Made by a program: the position numbers and the translations under genes
Shown here: positions 37,425 to 47,000 of the stretch, piece after piece
Position numbering within the stretch: the first letter of the stretch is position 1
Layout: every line of letters starts with the position of its first letter
The notes under the pieces: generated by a model
What the model saw: only the letters and a program-made list of their open reading frames with translations
Told to the model about the DNA's origin: nothing
Databases searched by the model: none
Assembly: GCA_013286495.1 (NCBI GenBank)
Contig: JABDFQ010000001.1
Coordinates: 120,994-184,993 of the forward strand
Source of the DNA: Gammaproteobacteria bacterium
GTDB taxonomy: Bacteria > Pseudomonadota > Gammaproteobacteria > DSM-16500
Direction: 5' to 3'
Length of the DNA: 64,000 nt

Positions 37425-37932
37425 AAAATAATTTTACTAACTTGGGTAAATCAGATTTAACCATACAGCCTTTTTCAATTTGGGTAATTAATTCTTTTGG
37501 AGTTAACAAAACATAATCAACAAAATCGTTTTTATTGTAATCAGGAATAGTGTCAGTTTCAATTTTATACACATTCATAAATGATGAAACATGATGAATT
37601 GTTGGTGATAAATGACCGAGAAAATGAATCTGTAAGGGAGTTAAATCAATATTTAATTCTTCTTTTGCTTCACGATATAAGGCATTCTTATAACTCTCTC
37701 CACTTTCGACATGTCCGCCAATACTCATATCCAGGCAAAGAGGGAAGAGCTTTTTTTCAGCGGTTCTTCGTGGTAGCCATAATTCACCTTTGGAATTTAT
37801 GATGAATGCATTTACTACTCTGAAATTTGAAAGGTTTTCTTCATATATTTCAGAACGTTTTTTCTTATTAATTACTTGATCGTTCTCATCGACCAAGTCT
37901 AAATACTCATCAGGTATTTGCGGTTTATTCAT
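37417..37932 (-). CDS. Nudix hydrolase (YfcD/IDI-like)
   Basis: The 171-residue protein starts with the DEYLDLVDENDQVI segment and has RRTAEKKLFPLCLDMSIGGH in front of a complete Nudix box (GGHVESGESYKNALYREAKE, then ELNI). This is the arrangement of the YfcD/isopentenyl-diphosphate-isomerase-like branch. The substrate is unknown. It stands alone among accessory genes after the tRNAs. A perfect 13-bp palindrome lies 16 bp upstream of its start. No Shine-Dalgarno is evident. Confidence 0.88.
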   Translation of the reverse strand: MNKPQIPDEYLDLVDENDQVINKKKRSEIYEENLSNFRVVNAFIINSKGELWLPRRTAEKKLFPLCLDMSIGGHVESGESYKNALYREAKEELNIDLTPLQIHFLGHLSPTIHHVSSFMNVYKIETDTIPDYNKNDFVDYVLLTPKELITQIEKGCMVKSDLPKLVKLFFI

Positions 37933-37947
37933 ATATGATATCAGCTC

Positions 37948-37974
37948 AATTGTGCAGACGCCGTCTGCACAATT
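37948..37974. promoter_or_regulatory. Perfect 13-bp inverted repeat upstream of the Nudix gene
   Basis: AATTGTGCAGACG and its exact complement flank a single C. The site sits 16-42 bp upstream of the Nudix start, where an operator would overlap the promoter. It could also fold as a hairpin and end transcription entering from the left, although no good T-run follows. Confidence 0.55.
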
Positions 37975-38115
37975 TTATGTCTGAATAAAACAGGCTTGCA
38001 ATTAAATTTTATTGCTTACGAGTGCAATGTAGCAATGCATTATTTAGAGAAGTTATAACTTTATGTTTGTTAGATATTTATAAGTTAATTTTGCATGATT
38101 TTTTATTAAAAATTC

Positions 38116-38143
38116 TTGCAAAATGCGAGTGCCATGCTATATT
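38116..38143 (+). promoter_or_regulatory. Promoter of the AbiEi-type gene
   Basis: TTGCAA (38116-38121) and TATATT (38138-38143) are separated by 16 bp. The start codon of the next gene lies 6 bp after the -10 box, so the transcript is probably leaderless. The rest of 37975-38115 is AT-rich and I see no gene in it. Confidence 0.55.
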
Positions 38144-38149
38144 TGCCAT

Positions 38150-38731
38150 ATGACTACATACAGCTACGAATCTCTAAATAAGCATTTACGATCAGGTCGG
38201 GTTTATCGGCGCGATATGCTTTTGCCTTATTCAAAAGCGCTTGATAGGGATATAAAAACCTTAGTGGAAAAAGGAGAGGTGCGTAAATTAGCTGGCGGTT
38301 TATTTTATAAACCAGCCATATCGACATTTGGATTACTGCCGCCTAAAGATGGCAATCTTATAAGTTGTTTTTTGCGAGATAATCATTTTCTAATGTATTC
38401 AATGAATCAATACAACTCTTTGGACCTTGGTTTAACTCAGCTTTATAATCGTGTAGTAGTGCTGAATCGTAAAAGACATGGTGTGTTTAAGCTTGGAAAT
38501 AGACAGTTTGATTTTCGACGATCTAATAAAGAATTTCCCAGGAAAATAACACCAGAATTTTTATTGGTAGATTTATTAAATAACCTTAACGAACTCGCCG
38601 AAGATACTACATTGCTTAAAAATAATATTCTTAATAATGTCTTTCGTTATGACAAGAAAAAATTACTGCACTGGGCTAAGGTATACGGAAAAATAGCTAC
38701 AAAAAAATTTATTGAGGAAATTTGCAATTAA
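38150..38731 (+). CDS. AbiEi/DUF6088-like antitoxin, apparently orphan
   Basis: The 193-residue protein begins with a winged-helix-like segment (YSYESLNKHLRSGRVYRRDM, then DIKTLVEKGEVRKLAGGLFY), as in AbiEi antitoxins and DUF6088 proteins. These repress type IV toxin-antitoxin operons. The middle (NQYNSLDLGLTQLYNRVVVL) is also of this family. A nucleotidyltransferase toxin (AbiEii) normally follows, but here the next gene is convergent and unrelated, so the antitoxin seems to have lost its partner. The start at 38150 is 6 bp after a -10 box. Confidence 0.72.
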   Translation: MTTYSYESLNKHLRSGRVYRRDMLLPYSKALDRDIKTLVEKGEVRKLAGGLFYKPAISTFGLLPPKDGNLISCFLRDNHFLMYSMNQYNSLDLGLTQLYNRVVVLNRKRHGVFKLGNRQFDFRRSNKEFPRKITPEFLLVDLLNNLNELAEDTTLLKNNILNNVFRYDKKKLLHWAKVYGKIATKKFIEEICN

Positions 38732-38752
38732 TAACTAAAATTTTTTTAATTT

Positions 38753-38790
38753 AATATTGGCGCCCACTTGGCTTAACCGAGTCCAATATT
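38753..38790. terminator. Candidate bidirectional terminator
   Basis: AATATTGG pairs with CCAATATT (8 bp), and inside it ACTTGG pairs with CCGAGT (one T-G pair) around CTTAA, with a five-base bulge between the stems. T-rich sequence lies on both sides. It sits between two convergent genes, where a shared terminator is expected. Confidence 0.5.
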
Positions 38791-38818
38791 GTATTATTAT
38801 TTACGAATTTTATTATCC

Positions 38819-39793
38819 CTAACTGTATGAAATATAATTCTCGCGCTCGTGACATGTGCCATTTAATATCTCCACATTCCTCAATCCCTCTGCTAAAGAA
38901 ACTTCCGGCGAATTGTCATGACGCACCGCATCGATGAAAGCTTTTAACTGCTCAACATACAAATTCGTTTCTTCAAAAATGAATTGTTCATTCCCAACAA
39001 ATAATTTTCTTTCATGAATTTCACCAGCAAGATTATCACCATGTACATTCATTTTATCTGTTTCGATTATCAGTGAAAAAGGTTCATCGCAAATTAATGA
39101 GCAATCAATTTCTGCTATCGCGCCTGATGCAAATTGCATACGAATCGAATTTGCTGCATCAACATTTGTGTTTGGCAAATATTCGCTATGGATTCTCGAA
39201 CTGATCACTTCACCGCAAGCAGGCAACAATATCCATCGGACAACATCGATCAAATGCGTACCAAGCGCAGAAAGACAACACCATTTTCCATAAACCGGAT
39301 CAAGCCGCCATTTGGCATGATCAATAAAATTAACTCCCCAACGTAATTTGATTTTATTTATTTTACCCAACTCATTATTTTTTGCCTTCATCGCGATATG
39401 TCTTAATCCACGATGCCAACGTAAATGATATGCAACCGACAAAATAACAGGAGTCGCAGTAAGCTGATTTAATATTTGTTGAGCAGATTCAATTGAAGTA
39501 CAGACAGGTTTTTCTACCAGAATTGCTTTGCCAGATTTACTGCATTCAATGATTTGATCAGCGTGCAAATTATCAGGCGTGGTGATGATAACAGCATGCA
39601 AATCAGGATCATTAAGCATGTGTTTATAATTATCATAAATTTTAGCGGCAGGATTATGTTCATTAACAAACTTTTGCGCGCTTTCCTGTGTGCGTCCTGC
39701 GACGCTCCATAGTTGCGCATCAGGAATTATTTTTAATGCATTTGCATGTCTTTCTGCAACGCGTCCTGGGCCGATTATTCCTATGTTGAACAT
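38819..39793 (-). CDS. Gfo/Idh/MocA-family oxidoreductase
   Basis: The 324-residue protein has an N-terminal Rossmann fold (IGIIGPGRVAERHANAL), the family motif EKPVCTSIESAQQ with the usual EKP, and a C-terminal mixed domain (WGVNFIDHAKWRLDP, LGTHLIDVVRWIL with the conserved GxHxxD). Members oxidise or reduce sugars and inositols with NAD(P). The substrate is not predictable, though surface sugar synthesis is common. It ends convergent with the AbiEi-type gene and lies 1 bp after the rhuM-like gene on the same strand, an unusual pairing that suggests separate acquisition. Confidence 0.88.
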   Translation of the reverse strand: MFNIGIIGPGRVAERHANALKIIPDAQLWSVAGRTQESAQKFVNEHNPAAKIYDNYKHMLNDPDLHAVIITTPDNLHADQIIECSKSGKAILVEKPVCTSIESAQQILNQLTATPVILSVAYHLRWHRGLRHIAMKAKNNELGKINKIKLRWGVNFIDHAKWRLDPVYGKWCCLSALGTHLIDVVRWILLPACGEVISSRIHSEYLPNTNVDAANSIRMQFASGAIAEIDCSLICDEPFSLIIETDKMNVHGDNLAGEIHERKLFVGNEQFIFEETNLYVEQLKAFIDAVRHDNSPEVSLAEGLRNVEILNGTCHERENYISYS

Positions 39794-39794
39794 A

Positions 39795-40829
39795 TTAATT
39801 TTCCTCTTTTTCCATTATTGCTTTTATCTCTTTATCAAAATCAGATTCAAATAATTTATCCTGAACATTACGATATTTCTCAAACTCATTCTCAGCATGA
39901 TCTTTGGCAATTTTGGCGCTTATCTTTCCTGCATCTTTTAATATGTCACGCGCATCCAGTTCGAGAAGCTTGTCCAACTGTGTTGCCCAGTTTTCCATTG
40001 TCATTGGCATTTTTCTTTTGGCACGACCTTCTGCTAATTCGAGATAAGCATTAACAATATGGCCAAGTGAGTCCAGTTCATCTGCTGATAAATAATTTTT
40101 TGCCCTGGATACATCTGTCTTCAGGATTTTTCCATCTGGACAATTTTCCCAGTTGGTAAGACCCATATGTTGCTTATTACTATCAGCACGTTTATGAATA
40201 AGCTCAGATGCTGTATGACCATGAATGGCAAAGTGCAATTTGTTTTGCACTTTGGCGAAAAATTCGCGAGTAGTTGGAGCATTTTTATTGTAATCCATGC
40301 TGGTTGCATATATGTCAGTTATTTTTTGATAAAAATGACGCTCACTGAGACGAATTTCGCGGATTTCAGCGAGTAATTGTTCAAAATAGTTTTCACCTAA
40401 AAATGTGCCATTCTCGAGACGTTTTTTATCCAGTACATATCCTTTCATTGCAAATTGATGCAGCACTTGCGTCGCCCATTGGCGAAACTGAGTCGCGCGT
40501 TTCGAGTTCACTCGATAGCCAATGGAGATAATAGCGTCGAGATTGTAAAACTGAGTATTGTAATTTTTTCCGTCACTTGCAGTTGTTAGGAATTTCCTAA
40601 TAACTGAATTTTGATCAAGTTCACTAGATGTGAACACATTTTGAAGGTGTTCATTAATGGTCGGAATGCTTACCTCAAACAATTCTCCCATCAGCTTTTG
40701 CGTTAACCAGATAGTTCCATCTTCGTACCGCGCCTCGATGGCTTTCTCGCCTTCCTGCTGAGTAAAAATGAGAAATTCAGAAGTGCTATTGCGAATATTT
40801 ATCTTATGTTCTAGCGTGTCTTTATTCAT
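39795..40829 (-). CDS. RhuM-family protein
   Basis: The 344-residue protein matches the virulence RhuM family, named from Salmonella pathogenicity island 3. Seen: RYEDGTIWLTQKLMGELFEVSIPTINEHL (residues about 30-60), FYNLDAIISIGYRVNSKRATQFRQWAT, and LHFAIHGHTASELI with RADSNKQHMGLTNW, a region related to Fic/Doc-like proteins. The function is unknown; the family occurs on mobile islands and near restriction or toxin genes. The ATG at 40829 is preferred to a start six codons earlier. It supports an accessory origin of the tract after the tRNAs. Confidence 0.88.
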   Translation of the reverse strand: MNKDTLEHKINIRNSTSEFLIFTQQEGEKAIEARYEDGTIWLTQKLMGELFEVSIPTINEHLQNVFTSSELDQNSVIRKFLTTASDGKNYNTQFYNLDAIISIGYRVNSKRATQFRQWATQVLHQFAMKGYVLDKKRLENGTFLGENYFEQLLAEIREIRLSERHFYQKITDIYATSMDYNKNAPTTREFFAKVQNKLHFAIHGHTASELIHKRADSNKQHMGLTNWENCPDGKILKTDVSRAKNYLSADELDSLGHIVNAYLELAEGRAKRKMPMTMENWATQLDKLLELDARDILKDAGKISAKIAKDHAENEFEKYRNVQDKLFESDFDKEIKAIMEKEEN

Positions 40830-40934
40830 AAAAAAAAGTGCCCTCATACGAGTGAATATGAAATGGTGATTAAATGGCAGGGGGAATGCGGTGCATTTTA
40901 TCGAAGCAAGCAGATGTAAGCAAGATGAATTATA

Positions 40935-41144
40935 TTAAACAACTCGCCTATACTTATATCTTTCCTTAATCATTGTATTAAAAAATTTACCTGCAGAAGT
41001 TGCGTGAGTTAACCGCTCATATATCTCTTTTGGTACATTATAATATTCATATTCATTACCGCTAATAAAGCGTATATACAACGATGATTTTTGCCACGCA
41101 GCAGCAGAAATCGCAGAAGATTGAATATGCCTCCAGGCAGACAT
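40935..41144 (-). CDS. KTSC-domain protein
   Basis: The 69-residue protein is a complete KTSC domain, named for the Lys-Thr-Ser-Cys segment of related proteins. Here the core reads YYNVPKEIYERLTHATSAGK, followed by FFNTMIKERYKYRRV. The domain is small, often encoded in phage or plasmid regions or fused to Lys-tRNA synthetases, and has no agreed function. GGGG stands 8 bp before the ATG. Confidence 0.85.
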   Translation of the reverse strand: MSAWRHIQSSAISAAAWQKSSLYIRFISGNEYEYYNVPKEIYERLTHATSAGKFFNTMIKERYKYRRVV

Positions 41145-41266
41145 GATAAATACCCCAATGTAATTAGAATTATGGAGTGAGTAATTAGTAATATTATATC
41201 ATCACCTAGGAGTTTACGATTTTTAGGTTGCATTACACTGATAATATTAAAAATAATTAAAGATAT

Positions 41267-41788
41267 TTAACGCATCATCAATGATAAAGCCGCCATCACG
41301 ACCATCGTCAAATCTTCTATTAATGTAATGCTGGAAAGTGGAACTTTGAGTAATGTGCCAAGGCAGGCGCAGTGAAATTTTTGTTTCTTCAGCAAACTAT
41401 TAATAATGCCGAGACTGGAAAATCCCATGATAATAATCGTTGCGATATCTGTCGCGACAGGAAACCACAATCCGACATATAAAATCCCTAATGCCAATTC
41501 CAGAAAGGGATAGATAAAACCATACGCATGCACACGTTTGGCCAGTAAATCATAAGTGGCATAGCCTTCTGCAAAACCACGAATATCCAGTAATTTGAAG
41601 GCTGAAAACACCAGAAAAAATCCCGCCATAAATTGCGACATCCAGTGATGCCAGTCCATGCCATCAGCATGAAAATTATTGATCGATGCAACGAGAATAA
41701 TATAAGCAGCAATTAAAAATATCGGGTAATATGCGCGAAGTCCAGTTGGTTCTGCTTCCATATGCGAATGTGGGTCTGACATGTTCAT
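41267..41788 (-). CDS. DoxX/MauE-like membrane protein
   Basis: The 173-residue inner-membrane protein has four predicted helices (about 20-40, 50-70, 95-120 and 150-172) and the CACLG motif near residue 145, which is usual in MauE/DoxX-type proteins thought to help disulfide or cofactor maturation. The ATG at 41788 has AAGGAA upstream; the longer open frame to 41941 passes through the tandem repeats and is rejected. It lies downstream of three large effector-like genes on the same strand, but a 182-bp gap with tandem repeats separates it from them. Confidence 0.75.
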   Translation of the reverse strand: MNMSDPHSHMEAEPTGLRAYYPIFLIAAYIILVASINNFHADGMDWHHWMSQFMAGFFLVFSAFKLLDIRGFAEGYATYDLLAKRVHAYGFIYPFLELALGILYVGLWFPVATDIATIIIMGFSSLGIINSLLKKQKFHCACLGTLLKVPLSSITLIEDLTMVVMAALSLMMR

Positions 41789-41868
41789 GATAAGGTTCCT
41801 TGTGATGATGCATGGGATTATATGTGGCATGAAGGATTTTATACAAAATTTTCTATCCGAATTTCTAT

Positions 41869-41937
41869 AAAATCGCGGGGTATAAATATTAAAAATCGCG
41901 GGCTTAAAATATATAAAATCGCGGGTTGAATATTTAT
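41869..41937. repeat. Three 23-bp tandem repeats
   Basis: AAAATCGCGGG occurs three times (from 41869, 41892 and 41915) at an exact 23-bp period, with AT-rich variable tails. The array is 81 bp upstream of the DoxX/MauE-like start and 33 bp beyond the stop of the preceding gene. Its GC-rich islands in AT-rich DNA at about two helical turns look like regulator binding sites. It could also be a simple sequence expansion. Confidence 0.8.
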
Positions 41938-41970
41938 CCATTGAAGAAGTAAGTGGTCAATTTATAGCAA

Positions 41971-43992
41971 CTACTTTTTCAACATCGCCGCGGCGGTTGG
42001 TACTGCTCCCAATTTTTTTTCTGCGCGACGATATTCATGCGATATAGGTGAATTCACAGATTTCTCATTCTTTTTAATCTGATCGTAATATCCATCCAAT
42101 ACCGTTTTTTCCTTGGCAAATATCCTGACTGTGCCGTAAGCATTTCGATCTGCACCAAATTGTTCATGCTTTAATCCACTGGATACAAAAAACAGGCAAG
42201 TTGCACGCGATTTGCTGAAATTTTCAATATGCGTATGCATTTGCTCTGTTGTGGAACTGGTGGTATCGAGTATCAGGATTTTTTGTACGATCTTGTTGAT
42301 ATCAACTTTATATTCATCTGCTTTGCCATTTGTGACACATGCGTTTGCATCGCGAAGATAAACAGTGCAACTGGATTCTTGTTTTTCCTCAACATGAATA
42401 AATTTACCTTCAATGAGGTTAATTAATTTAATAGCATCAGCCACTTCATAGTAAGCCTTGTCAAGAAATAAGCTGTACGCATCTAATTTATTTTTAATTG
42501 CTAATAAAGCAGCCAAAATTGCTCGCATGCCATTACTAACTATCAGTTTTTTGGTATAAACAGTTTCTGTATCAAATGTTGTTTCCTCCTCAGAATCGCT
42601 TTCGTAGCCATCCTCATATTTAGTAGAGCTACTTACTTTTCTAAGGACACTAATCAGGATTAATACATTCAATACGTCCAGCAAATTGTATATATCAGAA
42701 ATAGTTTTTGTTCTAACTTTATTTTCAAGTGCCTTAATGAGAGCTGATTTATCTTTGAAATTTGGTAAATTATTTTTGGCAGACAAAATGATATTGTTAA
42801 CAAAACCCCAGAATTTTTCATCATTTATAATGGCCTCATGGTTTTCGGATGAAGTTATGTCATATGAAATCTCATCATGGTTGAATGATAAAGTATCATT
42901 TTTTATTTCAAGACGAGAGATTGCCCATTCCGTAGCGTTTGTTACCGCGACAAGAAGATTAGTGCCATTATTCAGGGATTGATAAACTTTAGCTGCAATA
43001 CCATCACGGCAATTAGCTGTCCGCATAAGATTTTGTAGTGTTGTTTTTCCATTTTTTTCGACCTGTTGCCAAAGCGAGTGAAATATATTTGTGAGGTTTG
43101 GAGTTGCATATTTTTTACAGAGATATTTTTTGTGTTCATCGCTGCCATAAAAGGAATTGATAAGCTGCCTATTGTTTTTTTCTGGATCACGAATGTCTGA
43201 TATCAATTGATCAAGTTGATTCAAACCATCTGCTAAAACTTGTAAATAAGTATCTGGCACTATTCCCATGCTAATGCGAATACTGTTACCTGTTACAGAA
43301 ATGGTTGGAGTAGTAAATCCAAAACTGGAACGTCTTACTAACTCGATCGGAATATTTTGTTGGGCAGCTTTGTAGTTCACATATCCGACATAAATACTTA
43401 TTAAAAAATTCGACCATGCTTCCAGCGTTGCCTCACTTGGCTTATGCGTATTTTCTGCAGATTTAAAAATGGATATAGGTTTAATATAAACCATGACACA
43501 AGGATAATTATTATAAAAACCAGCTTTTATATTGGGTTTATCACTAACCAGTCCCGCGAGTGATTCGCAGAGTGAAAGTTTATAGTTAAGAGACTCATCA
43601 TATAGAGCCGCATTACCAGTAGTCTTATCATTTCCATTTGATATCTTCGATGGTTTTTGTTTTTTTGGAGGTGTTTTAAAAGAATCACCGCTTCTTTCAA
43701 AATTATTTGCATAGGCACCAAAGTGAGCCCTTCCACCTTGTTTCAGTTCTTTTTTTCCTTTATCGGTTTTGCAGAATTTTTCAGGCTCCTTATCTGTATG
43801 AGGAGATAATTCACTGCGGTGATAGGTTTCACCATGTTTTTTTGTTTTGTCATCTGAAAAATGAGGTTCAATATAACTGTGAAATAGACAAAGTGGCTGG
43901 AAGAAATAGTTTTTTGCTGATTTAATGCCTGGCTTTTTAGAATCATATTCTTCAATCGGTTGTTTGAAATCATCACTTCTTGTTTTTGTCAT
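41971..43992 (-). CDS. Large protein with PLP-dependent fold-type I-like C-terminal region
   Basis: No full-length family is recognised in this 673-residue protein. The first 100 residues are hydrophilic and Lys/Ser-rich. The C-terminal third has the ordered landmarks of fold-type I pyridoxal-phosphate enzymes: a glycine phosphate-loop segment SNGMRAILAAL (about 487), ILDTTSST with Asp576, which could contact the pyridine nitrogen, and SSGLKHEQFGAD with Lys608, which could form the Schiff base. An acidic insert (DGYESDSEEETTFDTE) lies before them. If correct, it would be a transaminase- or lyase-like protein with a long extra N-terminus. GGGAGAG precedes the ATG. It follows the next large gene after 62 bp, so the two are probably co-transcribed. 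Confidence 0.65.
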   Translation of the reverse strand: MTKTRSDDFKQPIEEYDSKKPGIKSAKNYFFQPLCLFHSYIEPHFSDDKTKKHGETYHRSELSPHTDKEPEKFCKTDKGKKELKQGGRAHFGAYANNFERSGDSFKTPPKKQKPSKISNGNDKTTGNAALYDESLNYKLSLCESLAGLVSDKPNIKAGFYNNYPCVMVYIKPISIFKSAENTHKPSEATLEAWSNFLISIYVGYVNYKAAQQNIPIELVRRSSFGFTTPTISVTGNSIRISMGIVPDTYLQVLADGLNQLDQLISDIRDPEKNNRQLINSFYGSDEHKKYLCKKYATPNLTNIFHSLWQQVEKNGKTTLQNLMRTANCRDGIAAKVYQSLNNGTNLLVAVTNATEWAISRLEIKNDTLSFNHDEISYDITSSENHEAIINDEKFWGFVNNIILSAKNNLPNFKDKSALIKALENKVRTKTISDIYNLLDVLNVLILISVLRKVSSSTKYEDGYESDSEEETTFDTETVYTKKLIVSNGMRAILAALLAIKNKLDAYSLFLDKAYYEVADAIKLINLIEGKFIHVEEKQESSCTVYLRDANACVTNGKADEYKVDINKIVQKILILDTTSSTTEQMHTHIENFSKSRATCLFFVSSGLKHEQFGADRNAYGTVRIFAKEKTVLDGYYDQIKKNEKSVNSPISHEYRRAEKKLGAVPTAAAMLKK

Positions 43993-44054
43993 TTCTCTCT
44001 CCCCGTAAAGGATTAAAACTAATGTATCTTGTCGTCGCATGTCAATAACGAAAC

Positions 44055-47000
44055 TCACCCCATTTTTTTCGCCAATGAATGATTATCCTTTTCAACCAGC
44101 GATTCCATCCGGTCATTTTTGCCAAACATCTGCTGATGTTTCATCGACATACCTGCGTTATAACGCGCAGATAATTGCTGCAAAGCTTTTTCTGCGCCCA
44201 CATCATTCGCAATATTAAACATTTTAAATAACAGATCATGATCAATGAATAAATCAATATATTCCTTGCGCACACGATGATCAGGATGGGAAAGCAGGGA
44301 ATGCATCACAGCATTAAAATGCCCTTTGTCATACACGGTTGGCATGGTGAATTGCTGTAATAACGCAATGACGCCATCGCTCGCAGTAAATTTTTTATGA
44401 AGATATTTCATCAATAATAAAACCGCCGTTGGATCACTAAGAAATTTTATTTTGGCGGCATCATTCATAAAGTCGAGACGCATTTGTTTTAAATCGGCTA
44501 ATCCTTTTCCTGATGTATCACAAATAATCGCCTGACCATTTTTATAAATGCAAAATAAACCATGTATGGTGAATATTTGACTATTAATAAAAGTAAAAAT
44601 ATCTTTTTCAATGATGGATAATTCAATTCGTCCAGCCATGCAGTTTTTAAAATATAAACCATTGCGATTGCGGCTCGCTTTGAAATGCTGAGCCAGCAAA
44701 GTTTCACTATCAATCGTCGAGACAAAATCCAGATCAGCAGAGTCTATCGATGGCATGTGATCAAGCTCTAATGCCAAATCAAGCACTTTGCTGCCATATA
44801 AACAATGTTCGTGACTAAAGCTATCCAGATGCAAAAAAACATTAGCAAGATTTTCAGGAAGATGATCAATCACCAGCGATTGATGGTTGCAAACAAGTCG
44901 CATGATGTGTGAAGCAAATTGCATGGTTTTAATCGAGCCAGATAAATCCTGCAACATGGTGCGTTCAATTCCATGGTTGCTTAGCTTTTTATTACGTGAG
45001 CAAATTTCACGATATTTATTTAAACCAAGATACATTATTTTTTGATAATCAGTTTCATTTTCACCCGCAAGTTCTTTTCCCAGGCTATATAAAAAGTCCT
45101 GCTGATCATCAAAGGCTTTCTGTATTAACTCAGCATATTGCACTTCGCATTTTTGCTGATAGTCAGTGGCAGCAGCAATTGTCTCATCCAGAATTTGCTT
45201 TCCAATAGCAAACCCTTCCTGTTCTTCCGCAGAAAGAGTCGGTAAAACGGCGGGAGCAAGTGCGAGAAATTTACTATAAAAAGGATGGATCTGATAATAC
45301 TTGTTAGTAACCAGTGAAAAAATTTGTGTAATGTAATTCAGCTGCTGAGGTGTCAATGGTCTATTATTTTTTAGTCGCTCATTCATTAAATGACAAGTAG
45401 TTTGCAGATTTTTTAATAAAACACTGGAGTGAATAAATAATACTTCATCGAGATCCATCAATTTTTTCCAGGATAAATTGACAGGTTCAGGTTTGGTCAT
45501 TTCATGTTTGTCTGACTGTTCAGGCATGGAGGTGATTGCACCAGAAGAATTATTTTTTATTAATTTCTGACGGCGTTCCTGATATTTTTTCGAATAAAAA
45601 TCCTGTTGCTGCTTTGCTTCAGCGTGCAGGTTATCCAACAGGTTAATACTTTTATCTTCTGCTGCATTGTTTGACGCATTCATAAAATCCAGCAATGAAA
45701 TGGTTTCATCGTGTTGTGCTTTCAAATGATGACTGTCAAAAAAAACAGGACTGACCATTTCAAATCGATCATGAAATCGTAATATGCGCAATTTGGTATT
45801 TAATAAATCATAAGCTTCAATCCATTCTGGATCATTGCAAGTCATTAACTCAATACGACTGCGTGATGGAATCAGGTTATTTAATTGTTTCAGCGTCATT
45901 TCGATCAGGTTATATGTCGTGTAAATTAATTCTATATAAGGATTAAATCCGGAGGATTTTCCTGGCAACGCATGATTAATTTCATTTTCCTGATGAAGAA
46001 TGATTTTGTTATCAATTGATTCCAGAAAATTGAGAAAATCTTCTGCTTTTTTATCACTAATAGGAATAATCAACCCATATTTTTTCAGACGAATAATACG
46101 ATCCTGAATTTCAAACCAGTACAACAAACATTGATCAAAAAGATTATGACTGCCGGATAGTTTGAAAATAACCTGTGATTTTTCCTGCTCCAAACCCGAT
46201 CTGTCAAGAAACGGTGCGAGTACATTGTCTTTGTTATATTCCAAGGGCAGATTAATAAAATCTGGCAAATACAGCAATGTTGCCTTGAGCATTAAAGCTG
46301 CCTGGTGAAATATATTTCTATCTTTATTGGCTGCAATATATTTTATGATTGCATCTTTGGCGAGATGTAATGAGGTCAAATAGATTGAGTTGGGATTTTT
46401 ACTGTAACAACGCATGTTAAATAAAACAGCTGTTTGTATGCCATATAAAACATATTCAGGATATTTGTAATACTCGATCGGGTACTTGTTAGCCTGTATG
46501 ACGGATTTTAGGAAATAGCACTGGGAATAATTATAAAAAAAATAATAACGTAAATGAGCTGGTTTTAGTGTGATACCGATATAATTGGCAATGGATAAAA
46601 ATAAATGTTGCAGCAGGTGTTCCTCATTCGGCATATTTTCGAGTATCTTCACAAATTCATAACAGCGTCGTTCCACTGCATTTTTAGTCTCTTCATGTTG
46701 ATAAGCCTGAATCGACTGTTCAGACAAAACCTGTAATTGCCCAATTATATTATCAATGGGATGGTGTGGTTTCACTTCCGCTGAAGGTAATGCAAGACAT
46801 TCATCTTCAGTTTCAACAACGAAGGTCGTGCAGCCATGCATTTTTTCCTGATAAAGCTTGATAACATCCAGTTGATAAAATTCATCTTTAAAACTCTCCA
46901 GCGCAAGATAATATTTTTTCACGAGCTGCATTTCATTTTCTGTTAGGCTGACATGTGCACGTTTGATGAATAGTTCAGCATCCTGAATAAAATAATGAAT

